From: Leucobacter sp.
GTDB lineage: Bacteria; Actinomycetota; Actinomycetes; Actinomycetales; Microbacteriaceae
Reading direction: 5' to 3'
NCBI GenBank assembly: GCA_012510755.1
Contig: JAAZHL010000045.1
Span: 1 to 11,547 of the forward strand
DNA: 11,547 bases
This document shows, in pieces, positions 1-5,743 of the stretch. Numbering within the stretch: the first letter of the stretch is position 1; each line of letters opens with the position of its first letter. The notes below the pieces were generated by a model. That model searched no databases, was not told the origin of the DNA, and saw only the letters and a list, made by a program, of their open reading frames with translations. The translations under genes and the position numbers were made by a program.

Positions 1-609
1 ACCGCCGAGCGCGCTCGTGATATTCATGACACCGTCAAAGGTCACCATCGCGGCGTAAGGAATCTCGAGCCCAGTGAGCTCCGAGATCGTGAGCACGACA
101 CAGGGAAGACCGCCGTACATCATGGCGCTATTAAGCTGCTGCTCGCTCATCGAAGCGTAATACTCTGGTTCACCGTCCGGTCCAGGGCAGCTGGGAATCG
201 GAAGCATCAGGTCGCGAGGAAAACTGATGATCGTTGCGCTTTGGTGGTCAGCAGGAATATGCAGCAAGAGGTTCACATCGTTGAGCTCACCCTCTTCACC
301 GTCATCGATCTGCTGACCTGCACGGCTATCTGAGCCCACCAACAAAATCGTGAGTTCGCCGTCGAGCGACTGCTGCCCAGCTTCGACGATCTCAGGCCCC
401 TCGGGAACCACCGCCGCGAGTTCAATGGTTTTCACATTGCTCGCCACACCCCACACAGCGTAAGCAGCCACAGACACGCCGCTCACCGCGAACACGATCG
501 CAGTTGTCAACAGCACCTTCAGCGCGTTGGCCCACGAAGTTGAGCGTCGCAAACGGCCGTGCCGTGCACCGGCAGCTGCCCCTTGCGCTGCACTATTCTT
601 TCGCGCCAT
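1..609 (-). CDS. LCP (LytR-CpsA-Psr) family cell-wall ligase, C-terminus beyond window
   Basis: Reading the minus strand from ATG at 609 gives 203 codons open to the window edge, so the C-terminal part is missing. The N-terminus is basic (MARKN, RLRRS), followed by one membrane segment at about residues 29-52. The extracellular LCP domain starts near residue 85: GSDSR (92-96), a conserved Asp at 111 in NDVNLLLHIP, SFPRD (catalytic-type Arg122) and the LNSAMMYGG stretch with FDGVMNITSALGG. LCP proteins transfer undecaprenyl-linked glycopolymers to peptidoglycan or related acceptors on the outer face of the membrane (family knowledge). The usual DT pair before the hydrophobic strand reads DV here. 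The start is supported by a GAGGG ribosome site at 615-619, 5 bases upstream. The family is clear; the acceptor polymer cannot be told. Confidence 0.88.
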   Translation of the reverse strand, partial: MARKNSAAQGAAAGARHGRLRRSTSWANALKVLLTTAIVFAVSGVSVAAYAVWGVASNVKTIELAAVVPEGPEIVEAGQQSLDGELTILLVGSDSRAGQQIDDGEEGELNDVNLLLHIPADHQSATIISFPRDLMLPIPSCPGPDGEPEYYASMSEQQLNSAMMYGGLPCVVLTISELTGLEIPYAAMVTFDGVMNITSALGG

Positions 610-614
610 TCACG

Positions 615-646
615 CCCTCACTCAAACTTATGGCGCAATCTGCGCC
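615..646 (-). promoter_or_regulatory. LCP gene upstream region: SD, candidate -10 and dyad
   Basis: On the minus strand GAGGG (619-615) is a Shine-Dalgarno site. TAAGTT (630-625) fits the TAnnnT -10 pattern. Directly upstream of it is a perfect dyad, GGCGCA-GAT-TGCGCC (646-632), which would lie between -35 and -10 and could be an operator. No good -35 is seen. If TAAGTT is the true -10, the SD would fall at the very 5' end of the mRNA, so the real start of transcription may be further upstream. The dyad is seen directly; an operator role is inference. Confidence 0.35.
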
Positions 647-746
647 TTCCACGATTTTACGTGCGGGGTCTGTGTGCTCGCTGAAACATCGTTTGTGAGC
701 AAGAAATAGATGATAGGTCGAGGATCAAGCGCCGATCTGACGAGCG

Positions 747-786
747 AAAAACCCCGGCCCAGAAACTCGTTCTGACCGGGGCTTTT
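747..786 (-). terminator. Intrinsic terminator of the tRNA-Ser gene
   Basis: On the minus strand, 3 bases after the encoded CCA, the sequence CCCCGG-t-CAGAA, loop, TTCTG-gg-CCGGGG folds into an 11-bp interrupted GC-rich stem and is followed directly by TTTTT. This is a standard Rho-independent terminator that ends the tRNA transcript before the LCP gene. Its ascending arm contains CCGGTCAGAACG, also present in both copies of the repeat at the pheA 3' end. Confidence 0.85.
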
Positions 787-789
787 CAA

Positions 790-875
790 TGGCGGAGGGT
801 AAGGGATTTGAACCCTTGAGGCTTTCGCCTGCTTGTTTTCAAGACAAGTTCCTTCGGCCGCTCGGACAACCCTCC
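790..875 (-). tRNA. tRNA-Ser (anticodon UGA)
   Basis: The minus strand folds as a class II tRNA of 86 nt including an encoded 3' CCA. The acceptor stem is GGAGGGT/ACCCTCC with discriminator G. The anticodon stem-loop is CTTGT-CTTGAAA-ACAAG, giving anticodon TGA (reads UCA, and other UCN by wobble). There is a long variable arm (GCAGGCGAAAGCCTC) typical of tRNA-Ser, and a T arm AAGGG-TTCAAAT-CCCTT. The D loop carries the GCGG of tRNA-Ser. It lies downstream of, and on the same strand as, serS and the HAD gene, and has its own terminator at 747-786. A TAAACT hexamer (888-883) 7 bases before the first base suggests an own promoter with almost no 5' leader. Confidence 0.97.
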
Positions 876-891
876 ACCGACGAGTTTAGTA
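876..891 (-). promoter_or_regulatory. Candidate promoter of tRNA-Ser
   Basis: TAAACT (888-883, TAnnnT) or the overlapping TACTAA (891-886) could serve as -10. With TAAACT the initiating base would fall at about 876-877, so the primary transcript would need little or no 5' processing. The -35 region (near TGGCAAAAG) is weak. Cotranscription from serS and HAD is also possible because no intrinsic terminator is seen in the 82-bp gap. Confidence 0.4.
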
Positions 892-922
892 GATTTCTGC
901 AGTGACTTTTGCCAGTTCACCA

Positions 923-960
923 GTTTCAGACAGTTGAGCACCCCTGAAACCCAGTGCTCA
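923..960 (-). other. Interleaved inverted repeats: H-type pseudoknot candidate at the HAD stop codon
   Basis: On the minus strand four 7-base arms occur in the order A-B-A'-B': TGAGCAC (960-954), GTTTCAG (950-944), GTGCTCA (941-935), CTGAAAC (929-923). A pairs perfectly with A' and B with B'. The connecting loops are TGG (3 nt), GG (2 nt) and ACTGT (5 nt), which is the geometry of an H-type pseudoknot or of two mutually exclusive hairpins. The TGA at the start of arm A is the stop codon of the HAD gene. No U-tract follows, so it is not a normal intrinsic terminator. The pairing is seen directly; any role in termination, attenuation or 3'-end protection is inference. Confidence 0.5.
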
Positions 961-1818
961 CTCAGAGAAATGCGCTGAAAAACGCTCTTGCAGGGCAGTG
1001 AGCAGACCATCCTCAAACACGGTGCCGGTAGTCCGACCCGCGACAGCAATCACCGAGGCTTCAGCCTGCCCCATGGCAACCGAATCACCCATGCGCCCGG
1101 CCCACTGCAGCATCTGAATATCGTTTTCACCGTCACCAGCCGCGAAGACGTTCGCGCGGTCAATGCCCTCGCGAGCTCGAATCACTTCGAGCGCACTCGC
1201 CTTGGTCACACCCGCCGGTGCGATATCGAACCACGTCGTGAGCCCCACCGCATACGACACACGAGTGAGCCCGAGCGTCTCAGAGATCTCAAGGAAATCT
1301 TGCAGCGCATGATCAGGCGATACCACCAGCACTCGGCTCGTTTGCACGCCCAACAACTCATCGAACGTCACTTTGCGCTGACGCCGCGGCAGCGTGCCCG
1401 ACGGAATCGGTTCTGTATACAAGAACTCACCAGTCGCCGTCTCGATGCCATACATTGCCGACATGAGGTGCGATCGAATACGCAACAGCAGTTCGGTGGG
1501 ATCAAACGCCTCCACCGACTGACGACGATAGGCACGAGTCGCGAGGGGGTCTCGTTTCAAGGTCACCGCACCGTTGCACGCAACCACCCAAGTCGGCTGA
1601 ATGCGCAGCTGTTCGACGACGTCGAGTGTCGCGTCGACCGATCTGCCCGTTGACAGTACCACCTCATGCCCCGCGTGAAACAGGCTGCGAATGCCATCGG
1701 CCACCGCAGCATCAGGTGTCGCCGGCACATACTGCCCCGACTCGTCTCGAGTGCCAAATGGCATCACTGTGCCATCGATGTCGAGCGCGATCAGGTGACG
1801 ATCCTCGGCCTTCATCAC
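958..1818 (-). CDS. Cof-type HAD-superfamily phosphatase (class IIB)
   Basis: The 286-residue protein carries all HAD motifs: DIDGT (13-17, nucleophile and acid Asp), STGRS (56-60), Lys206 in AGVTKASAL, and GDGENDIQML (228-237), the metal-binding motif IV. The large cap between motifs II and III fits the Cof subfamily, cytosolic phosphatases of sugar phosphates or cofactors; the substrate cannot be predicted. The longest reading starts at GTG 1818, whose G is the last base of the serS TAG stop. An ATG follows at once (1815), and either may be used, with GGTGGG upstream inside serS. The tight junction points to translational coupling with serS. Its TGA stop lies in the first arm of the pseudoknot-capable sequence. 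Confidence 0.9.
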   Translation of the reverse strand: MMKAEDRHLIALDIDGTVMPFGTRDESGQYVPATPDAAVADGIRSLFHAGHEVVLSTGRSVDATLDVVEQLRIQPTWVVACNGAVTLKRDPLATRAYRRQSVEAFDPTELLLRIRSHLMSAMYGIETATGEFLYTEPIPSGTLPRRQRKVTFDELLGVQTSRVLVVSPDHALQDFLEISETLGLTRVSYAVGLTTWFDIAPAGVTKASALEVIRAREGIDRANVFAAGDGENDIQMLQWAGRMGDSVAMGQAEASVIAVAGRTTGTVFEDGLLTALQERFSAHFSE

Positions 1819-3086
1819 TATGCACCCACCGGAGTGAGCACTTCAAGACCACCAAGATATGGGCGCAACGCTTCTGGGACGCGTACGCTGCCGTCAGCCT
1901 GCTGATGGGTTTCGAGAATGGCGACGATCCAGCGGGTGGTTGCCAATGTGCCGTTCAGCGTCGCCACCGGGCTGGTTTTGCCACCGTCTCCGCGAAAACG
2001 AGTGGCAAGCCTGCGCGACTGATACGTCGTGCAGTTCGACGTTGACGTGAGCTCGCGATAGGTGCCCTGCGTCGGCACCCACGCCTCAATATCGAACTTG
2101 CGAGCCGCACTCGAGCCCAGATCGCCAGCGGCAACATCAATGACCCGATAGGTCAGGCCCAGCGCCTGCAACATGTCCTCTTGCCACCCCACGAGCCGCT
2201 CATGCTCGGCCTCAGCCTGGTCAGGCGTCGTGTACACAAACATTTCGAGCTTGTTGAACTGATGCACTCGCAAGATACCGCGGGTGTCTTTGCCATGCGA
2301 CCCGGCTTCGCTGCGGTAACAGGTGCTCCACCCGGCGTAGCGCAGCGGCCCCGCTGAGAGGTCGAGAATCTCGTCGGCGTGGTAGCCAGCAAGCGCCACC
2401 TCGCTGGTGCCGGTCAAATAGAGATCTTGCGCGGGCAGGTGATACACCTCGTCGGCGTGCTCGCTCAAGAACCCGGTGCCCTGCATAATCTCGGGCTTCA
2501 CGAGAGTTGGCGGAATGAGTGGCACAAAACCGCCACTCAACGCTTTATCAAGCGCAAGACTCATCAACGCGAGTTCGAGCCGCGCGCCCACGCCCTTCAA
2601 AAAATAGAATCGCGAGCCAGACACTTTTGCGCCGCGGTGCATATCGATCGCATCGAGCATCTCACCGAGTTCAAGGTGGTCGCGAGGCTCGAAGTCGAAC
2701 GTCGGCACCTCACCCACCGTACGAAGCGTCACGAAGTGCTCTTCGCCGCCCGCAGGAACCCCCTCAAGCACGATGTTCTCAATGCGGCTCGCGGCCAGAT
2801 CGAACGCTGCGTCGGCCTCACGCAACCTCGCCTCAGCAGCTTTCACCGCTGCAGCAAGCTCTTGCGCCTTGGCGATGAGTGCTGGCTTGTCTTCTTTCGA
2901 TGCGGTTTTGACCTGCTTGCCGAACTGGTTTTGCTCGGCCCGCAGCGACTCAAATTCGGTGAGGGCGGCACGTCTCGCTTCGTCGGCGGCGAGCGCCTCA
3001 TCAACAGTCGATTCGTCGTTACCACGCACCCGTTGCGAACGCTTGATGGTGTCGGGGTCATTGCGCAGCAGAAGAGGATCGATCAC
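1818..3086 (-). CDS. serS: Seryl-tRNA synthetase
   Basis: The 422-residue class II aminoacyl-tRNA synthetase charges tRNA-Ser with serine in the cytosol. The N-terminal region (about 28-105) is the charged, Ala-rich antiparallel coiled coil that grips the long variable arm of tRNA-Ser. The catalytic core has TGTSEV (225-230), motif 2 (about 254-283, CYRSEAGSHGKDTRGI then HQFNKLEMF), and motif 3 in the actinobacterial form TLNGTLATTRW (386-396). Length is normal. The start is GTG 3086 (MIDPLLLRND, the standard SerRS N-terminus). It has no usable SD spacing but a -10 hexamer 6 bases upstream, so the mRNA is probably leaderless. It is followed by the HAD gene with stop and start touching, then tRNA-Ser(UGA). 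Confidence 0.97.
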   Translation of the reverse strand: MIDPLLLRNDPDTIKRSQRVRGNDESTVDEALAADEARRAALTEFESLRAEQNQFGKQVKTASKEDKPALIAKAQELAAAVKAAEARLREADAAFDLAASRIENIVLEGVPAGGEEHFVTLRTVGEVPTFDFEPRDHLELGEMLDAIDMHRGAKVSGSRFYFLKGVGARLELALMSLALDKALSGGFVPLIPPTLVKPEIMQGTGFLSEHADEVYHLPAQDLYLTGTSEVALAGYHADEILDLSAGPLRYAGWSTCYRSEAGSHGKDTRGILRVHQFNKLEMFVYTTPDQAEAEHERLVGWQEDMLQALGLTYRVIDVAAGDLGSSAARKFDIEAWVPTQGTYRELTSTSNCTTYQSRRLATRFRGDGGKTSPVATLNGTLATTRWIVAILETHQQADGSVRVPEALRPYLGGLEVLTPVGA

Positions 3087-3098
3087 CCCACCAGTCTA
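3087..3098 (-). promoter_or_regulatory. serS promoter -10 (leaderless candidate)
   Basis: TAGACT at 3098-3093 on the minus strand fits TAnnnT. Six bases (GGTGGG) separate it from GTG 3086, so the expected initiation point is the first base of the start codon. GGTGGG resembles an SD but directly abuts the start codon and so has no usable spacing. No convincing -35 is seen. Confidence 0.6.
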
Positions 3099-3157
3099 GC
3101 CATGGCCCCCTGGGGTTTTGTAGGGCGGGCGCGGGCAGCTGCGGCTGGCAAACCGGG

Positions 3158-3169
3158 TAACGTTATGTC
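3158..3169 (+). promoter_or_regulatory. dagK promoter -10 (leaderless candidate)
   Basis: TAACGT at 3158-3163 fits TAnnnT and is followed by 6 bases (TATGTC) and then ATG 3170. No SD is present upstream of that ATG. It is divergent from serS: the two -10 hexamers are 59 bp apart in one short intergenic region and have identical spacing to their start codons. Confidence 0.55.
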
Positions 3170-4156
3170 ATGCCGAAAACGCAGCCCCGCGCCGCAGTGG
3201 TGTACCAACCGCACAAGACCGACCTGTCAACCTTGCGTGCGCATGTCGCGAAGCACGAGGCGGCGGCAGGCTGGAGGTCGTCGCTCTGGTTCGAAACCGA
3301 CGAAGCTGATGCGGGCATCGCGGCGACTCGGCGGGCAGTCGCAAAGGGTGCAAGTGTGGTGCTGGCGGCGGGTGGCGACGGTACCGTGCGCGCTGTGGCC
3401 GAGGCCCTGCGCGGTTCAGGCGTGCCGATGGCGGTGGTGCCGCAGGGCACCGGCAACTTGCTCGCGCGAAATCTGGGCATGCCGTTGAACGATCTCGAAG
3501 CTGCGGTGCAGGCCGCGTTCGTCGGCCAGAGCCGCGCAATTGACCTCGGGGTCATCACCATCACTCGCCCCGACGAGACCGAAGATGAGCACGTGTTTCT
3601 TGTGCTTGCAGGCATGGGCCTCGACGCCCGCACCATCACGACCACGCAGTCTAAACTCAAGAAGCATTTCGGCTGGCTGGCATATGTCGATGCGGGTATG
3701 CGAACGATGATCAAAGAGGATCCGCTGCCAATCCACTACTCAGCCGATGGCGCGCCATTGCGCCATTTCAAGGTGTACACGGTGATGATCGGCAACTGTG
3801 GCCTCTTGCCTGGTGGCGTCTTGCTCATTCCAGACGCGAAGCTCGATGACGGGCTGCTCGATGTGGTGGCGCTGCGGCCGCTCGGGCCGTTCTCGTGGCT
3901 GCGCATTTGGCACAAGCTGACGTGGGAGAACGGAGTGCTGCGCAAGAGCAAGGCTGGCCGCAAGATGATCGACCTCATCAACGACACGAGGTCGGTCACA
4001 TACACACAAGCACGCACCTACGCGCTCTCGGTGACTGATCCCGAACCGATTCAGCTTGACGGCGACGACTTCGGCCTCGCGCTCGCCGCTCACGGTGTGG
4101 TCGACCCGGGCGCCCTCATCGTGCGCGTGCTCGCAGACTGGTCACCTGCGAGTTAG
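3170..4156 (+). CDS. Diacylglycerol kinase / lipid kinase family protein (DagK/YegS-like)
   Basis: The 328-residue protein has the DAGK catalytic fold: nucleotide-binding GGDGTVRAVAEAL (68-80), GTGNLLARNLGMP (93-105), DAKLDDGLLDVV near residue 220, and the late LDGDDFG motif. Enzymes of this family phosphorylate diacylglycerol or related lipids with ATP, on the inner face of the membrane; actinobacterial members take part in phospholipid and lipoglycan turnover (family knowledge). There is no signal peptide or membrane segment. The start ATG 3170 gives an N-terminus that leads directly into the first beta strand (AAVVYQPHK) and is supported by the -10 at 3158. The stop TAG is followed by a repeat-rich spacer and the convergent pheA. 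The exact lipid substrate is unknown. Confidence 0.9.
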   Translation: MPKTQPRAAVVYQPHKTDLSTLRAHVAKHEAAAGWRSSLWFETDEADAGIAATRRAVAKGASVVLAAGGDGTVRAVAEALRGSGVPMAVVPQGTGNLLARNLGMPLNDLEAAVQAAFVGQSRAIDLGVITITRPDETEDEHVFLVLAGMGLDARTITTTQSKLKKHFGWLAYVDAGMRTMIKEDPLPIHYSADGAPLRHFKVYTVMIGNCGLLPGGVLLIPDAKLDDGLLDVVALRPLGPFSWLRIWHKLTWENGVLRKSKAGRKMIDLINDTRSVTYTQARTYALSVTDPEPIQLDGDDFGLALAAHGVVDPGALIVRVLADWSPAS

Positions 4157-4175
4157 CCGCGCGCGATCGTTGCGG

Positions 4176-4257
4176 TGCGAGTTCTCGCGCTGCGGGACGG
4201 CGGGTAGCCGAGCTCGCGCTGCGGGACTGCGGGTAGCCGGACTCGCGCTCGCGCCCG
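4176..4257 (+). repeat. 29-bp tandem repeat downstream of dagK
   Basis: Two near-identical 29-bp units (4184-4212 and 4213-4241) share CTCGCGCTGCGGGAC, then GCGGGTAGCCG, and differ at one internal base and the last two bases. A third unit starts at 4242 and decays. TGCGAGTT at 4176, just before unit 1, also occurs at 4147 within the last codons of dagK, exactly 29 bases away, which hints that the array may have grown from the gene's 3' end (tentative). No gene is supported in this stretch. Confidence 0.75.
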
Positions 4258-4290
4258 ATCCTTTGCTCGCGCTTACTGCCCGGTTCGCGC

Positions 4291-4352
4291 CCGGCGCGCG
4301 ACGTGCGGCTCACCCCCGGCGCGCAACGTGCGGCTCACCCCCGGCGTGCAAC
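4291..4352 (+). repeat. 25-bp tandem repeat in dagK-pheA spacer
   Basis: Units at 4291-4315 and 4316-4340 differ by one base (CCGGCGCGC[G/A]ACGTGCGG, then CTCACCC). A third partial copy (CCGGCGTGCAAC) begins at 4341. The region is GC-rich and non-coding as far as can be seen. Confidence 0.8.
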
Positions 4353-4360
4353 CTCCTATT

Positions 4361-4423
4361 CGCCAAAGGGACGCGATTGGCTGCCTGGATCGAGGCGAGG
4401 CAGCCAATCGCGTCCCTTTGGCG
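4361..4423. repeat. Perfect 26-bp inverted repeat with 11-nt loop
   Basis: Left arm 4361-4386 (begins CGCCAAAGGGACGCGATTGG) is the exact reverse complement of right arm 4398-4423; the loop is GGATCGAGGCG. It lies between the convergent genes dagK and pheA, so it could end transcription from both sides. Neither side has a T-tract; hairpins without U-trails have been proposed as terminators in actinobacteria. A REP-like element or a miniature mobile palindrome is the alternative. The perfect match is seen directly; the role is open. Confidence 0.85.
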
Positions 4424-4438
4424 CAGAAGAAAGGAGCG

Positions 4439-4533
4439 CCGCAGAACGCTTACGCGTTCTGACCGGTGATAACTGACGCAGTGGCGTCACCGCGATTATC
4501 CGCAGAACGCTTACGCGTTCTGACCGGTGATAA
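4439..4533. repeat. 34-bp direct repeat duplicating the pheA 3' end
   Basis: The 34-bp segments 4439-4472 and 4500-4533 are identical and 61 bases apart. The second copy contains the last codons and TAA stop of pheA (minus strand); the first is a non-coding copy past the stop. Each copy carries the inverted repeat CAGAACGC-GTAA-GCGTTCTG. The spacer between the copies holds another dyad, TGACGC-AGTG-GCGTCA (4474-4489). Confidence 0.9.
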
Positions 4534-4538
4534 TCGCG
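4491..4538 (-). other. Long stem-loop spanning the pheA stop codon
   Basis: On the minus strand CGCGATTAT/ATAATCGCG (9 bp), CCG/CGG (3 bp) and CAGAACGC/GCGTTCTG (8 bp) stack with two small bulges (CA, GT) into a 20-bp stem closed by a GTAA (GNRA-type) tetraloop. The TAA stop codon of pheA lies in the loop. No U-tract follows. It may protect or end the pheA transcript (inference). Confidence 0.65.
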
Positions 4539-5461
4539 CGCAACCAATCGCGGGCGTCTTTGAACGCCTCATTGTCGTGCTCATCACGCGTGGTCGCCGC
4601 GACACGATCGGCACGCTGATACGACCCCAGAAACACCACATTCGGACTGAACCGCTTAATGCCAAGCAGCGCATCGGCCACCCGCTCATCACGTACATGC
4701 CCCTCGGCGTCGATGACAAAACGGTAGCGCCCCATACGATCACCAATCGGTCTCGAAGCAAGAAGCGTCAGATTCACGCCACGCGTTGCGAACTGCTCAA
4801 GCAGCTCAAGCAGCGCACCAGAACGATCATTTGGCAGTTCGACAATCAGACTCGTCTTATCGGCTCCCGAAGGCTCACCAATCGGAGCCTTGCGCGACAC
4901 CAACACAAACCTCGTGACCGCGTCAGGGTTCTCGGCGATGCCCTCGGCCAGCACTTGCACGTCATAGTGCTCGTCAATGCCCGGCGGGGCAATCGCCGCA
5001 TCAACCTGCTTCTTCTCATCGAACAGGTCGGCGGCTGCCTGCACATTCGACGTCGCCGGCAAGTGACGATGCCTTGGCAACTGATCGTCCAACCAGGCGC
5101 GGCACTGACCGTAAGCCACGGGGTGGCCCGTCACCACGTTGATGTCTTCGAGCCGCGTACCGTGCCGCGCGACAAGCACGAACTTCACAGGCACCAGGTA
5201 TTCACCGACGATCTGCAAGCCCTTGATCGTCGCGAGCGCATCTTGTGCAACGGTCACCCCTCCGTCAACCGAGTTCTCGATCGCGATCATGGCGGCGTCA
5301 CTGTACCCGGTGACGACATCGTTCAACGCCTCACCGATATTGGCGACCGGCGCCCACTCTTGACCCTGCGCTTCGGGCACCTGGCGCAAGGCCGCCTCCG
5401 TGAAGGTGCCCGCCGGGCCCAGATAGCTGTAGCGGCGTGGCTTCGGGTGGGTCTCAGGCAT
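4511..5461 (-). CDS. pheA: Prephenate dehydratase
   Basis: The 316-residue protein converts prephenate to phenylpyruvate in phenylalanine biosynthesis (cytosol). The catalytic domain (about 10-190) shows YLGPAGTFTEAAL (13-25), IENSVDGGV (61-69) and the catalytic TRF motif (183-185). A C-terminal ACT domain (about 204-282) binds phenylalanine: GALL (215-218) is present, but the usual ESRP reads ASRP (235-238). A charged tail follows and ends in ITGQNA. This is a monofunctional enzyme without a chorismate mutase domain. Start ATG 5461 fits the family N-terminus and has TACGCT 6 bases upstream, so the mRNA may be leaderless. The 3' end lies in repeats and hairpins (4439-4538). Confidence 0.95.
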   Translation of the reverse strand: MPETHPKPRRYSYLGPAGTFTEAALRQVPEAQGQEWAPVANIGEALNDVVTGYSDAAMIAIENSVDGGVTVAQDALATIKGLQIVGEYLVPVKFVLVARHGTRLEDINVVTGHPVAYGQCRAWLDDQLPRHRHLPATSNVQAAADLFDEKKQVDAAIAPPGIDEHYDVQVLAEGIAENPDAVTRFVLVSRKAPIGEPSGADKTSLIVELPNDRSGALLELLEQFATRGVNLTLLASRPIGDRMGRYRFVIDAEGHVRDERVADALLGIKRFSPNVVFLGSYQRADRVAATTRDEHDNEAFKDARDWLRAIITGQNA

Positions 5462-5473
5462 AGGTCAAGCGTA
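5462..5473 (-). promoter_or_regulatory. pheA promoter -10 (leaderless candidate)
   Basis: TACGCT at 5473-5468 on the minus strand, then 6 bases (TTGACC), then ATG 5461. No SD lies between them. The GGAGG-like stretch near 5485-5493 is too far upstream to act as an SD for this start. The -35 is weak. Confidence 0.5.
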
Positions 5474-5523
5474 CTCGTTATGACTAACCTCCCTCACGCC
5501 CCGTACGCGCTGCGCCGACGGTT

Positions 5524-5594
5524 ATGGAGGAGAGACCGTGCTGCGGAGGAGCTTCTCGGAGAATTCCTCCTCCAACGCGTGGTTTCTCCTCCAT
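5524..5594. repeat. 28-bp imperfect inverted repeat upstream of pheA
   Basis: Arms 5524-5551 and 5567-5594 pair with 3 central mismatches and a few wobble pairs; the outer arms ATGGAGGAGA.ACC match 13 of 14. The loop is 15 nt and itself contains TTCT-CGG-AGAA. Because of the symmetry both strands carry ATGGAGGAGA and GGAGGAG. It lies between the pgm stop and the pheA promoter with no T-tract. It could be a terminator-type hairpin or the remnant of a palindromic element. Confidence 0.65.
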
Positions 5595-5606
5595 CGCAGC
5601 AAGTCG

Positions 5607-5743
5607 GCAGAGAGCGAAAGGGACAGTAAAGAAGGAAAGAAAGCAAGCAAGAAAGGACGAGAGAGCAACGGCGAGAGGGAGGGAGAGGGCGAGCAGGTGA
5701 GCGAGCGAGGGCGGGCGGACGAGAGGGCGAGGGCGAGCGAGGA
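5607..5743 (-). promoter_or_regulatory. Pyrimidine-rich pgm 3' untranslated region, candidate Rho site; plus strand purine-rich
   Basis: From 5611 to 5743 the plus strand has only about 20 pyrimidines in 133 bases (counted by eye). As RNA of the minus-strand pgm transcript this is C/U-rich and G-poor with many YC steps (CTCGCTCGCCCTCGCCCTC), directly after the pgm stop, as expected of a Rho-utilisation site. The plus strand also has clustered GGG tracts (for example GGGCGGG then GGGCGAGGG) that could form a G-quadruplex, and the mirror-like purine strand could favour triplex DNA. No gene is seen here. Confidence 0.45.

Noticed and set aside
504..709. Short plus-strand ORFs of 60-64 codons near the LCP start
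   Set aside because: They are antisense to the LCP N-terminus and show no conserved features.
3083..3103. Six-codon mini-ORF (MARLVG) overlapping the serS start by GTGA
   Set aside because: The likely -10 hexamer of serS lies inside it, so it would not be in the mRNA.
2379..3488. Plus-strand open frame spanning antisense serS and the start of dagK
   Set aside because: Overlaps two well-supported genes in the wrong frame or strand; no domain recognised.
4439..4533. Phage attachment site or CRISPR repeat
   Set aside because: Only two copies, one being the pheA coding end, with no integrase, cas gene or regular spacers nearby.
4466..5629. Plus-strand open frame of 387 codons opposite pheA
   Set aside because: Antisense shadow of a clear prephenate dehydratase; no motif, and it runs through repeats and the hairpin.
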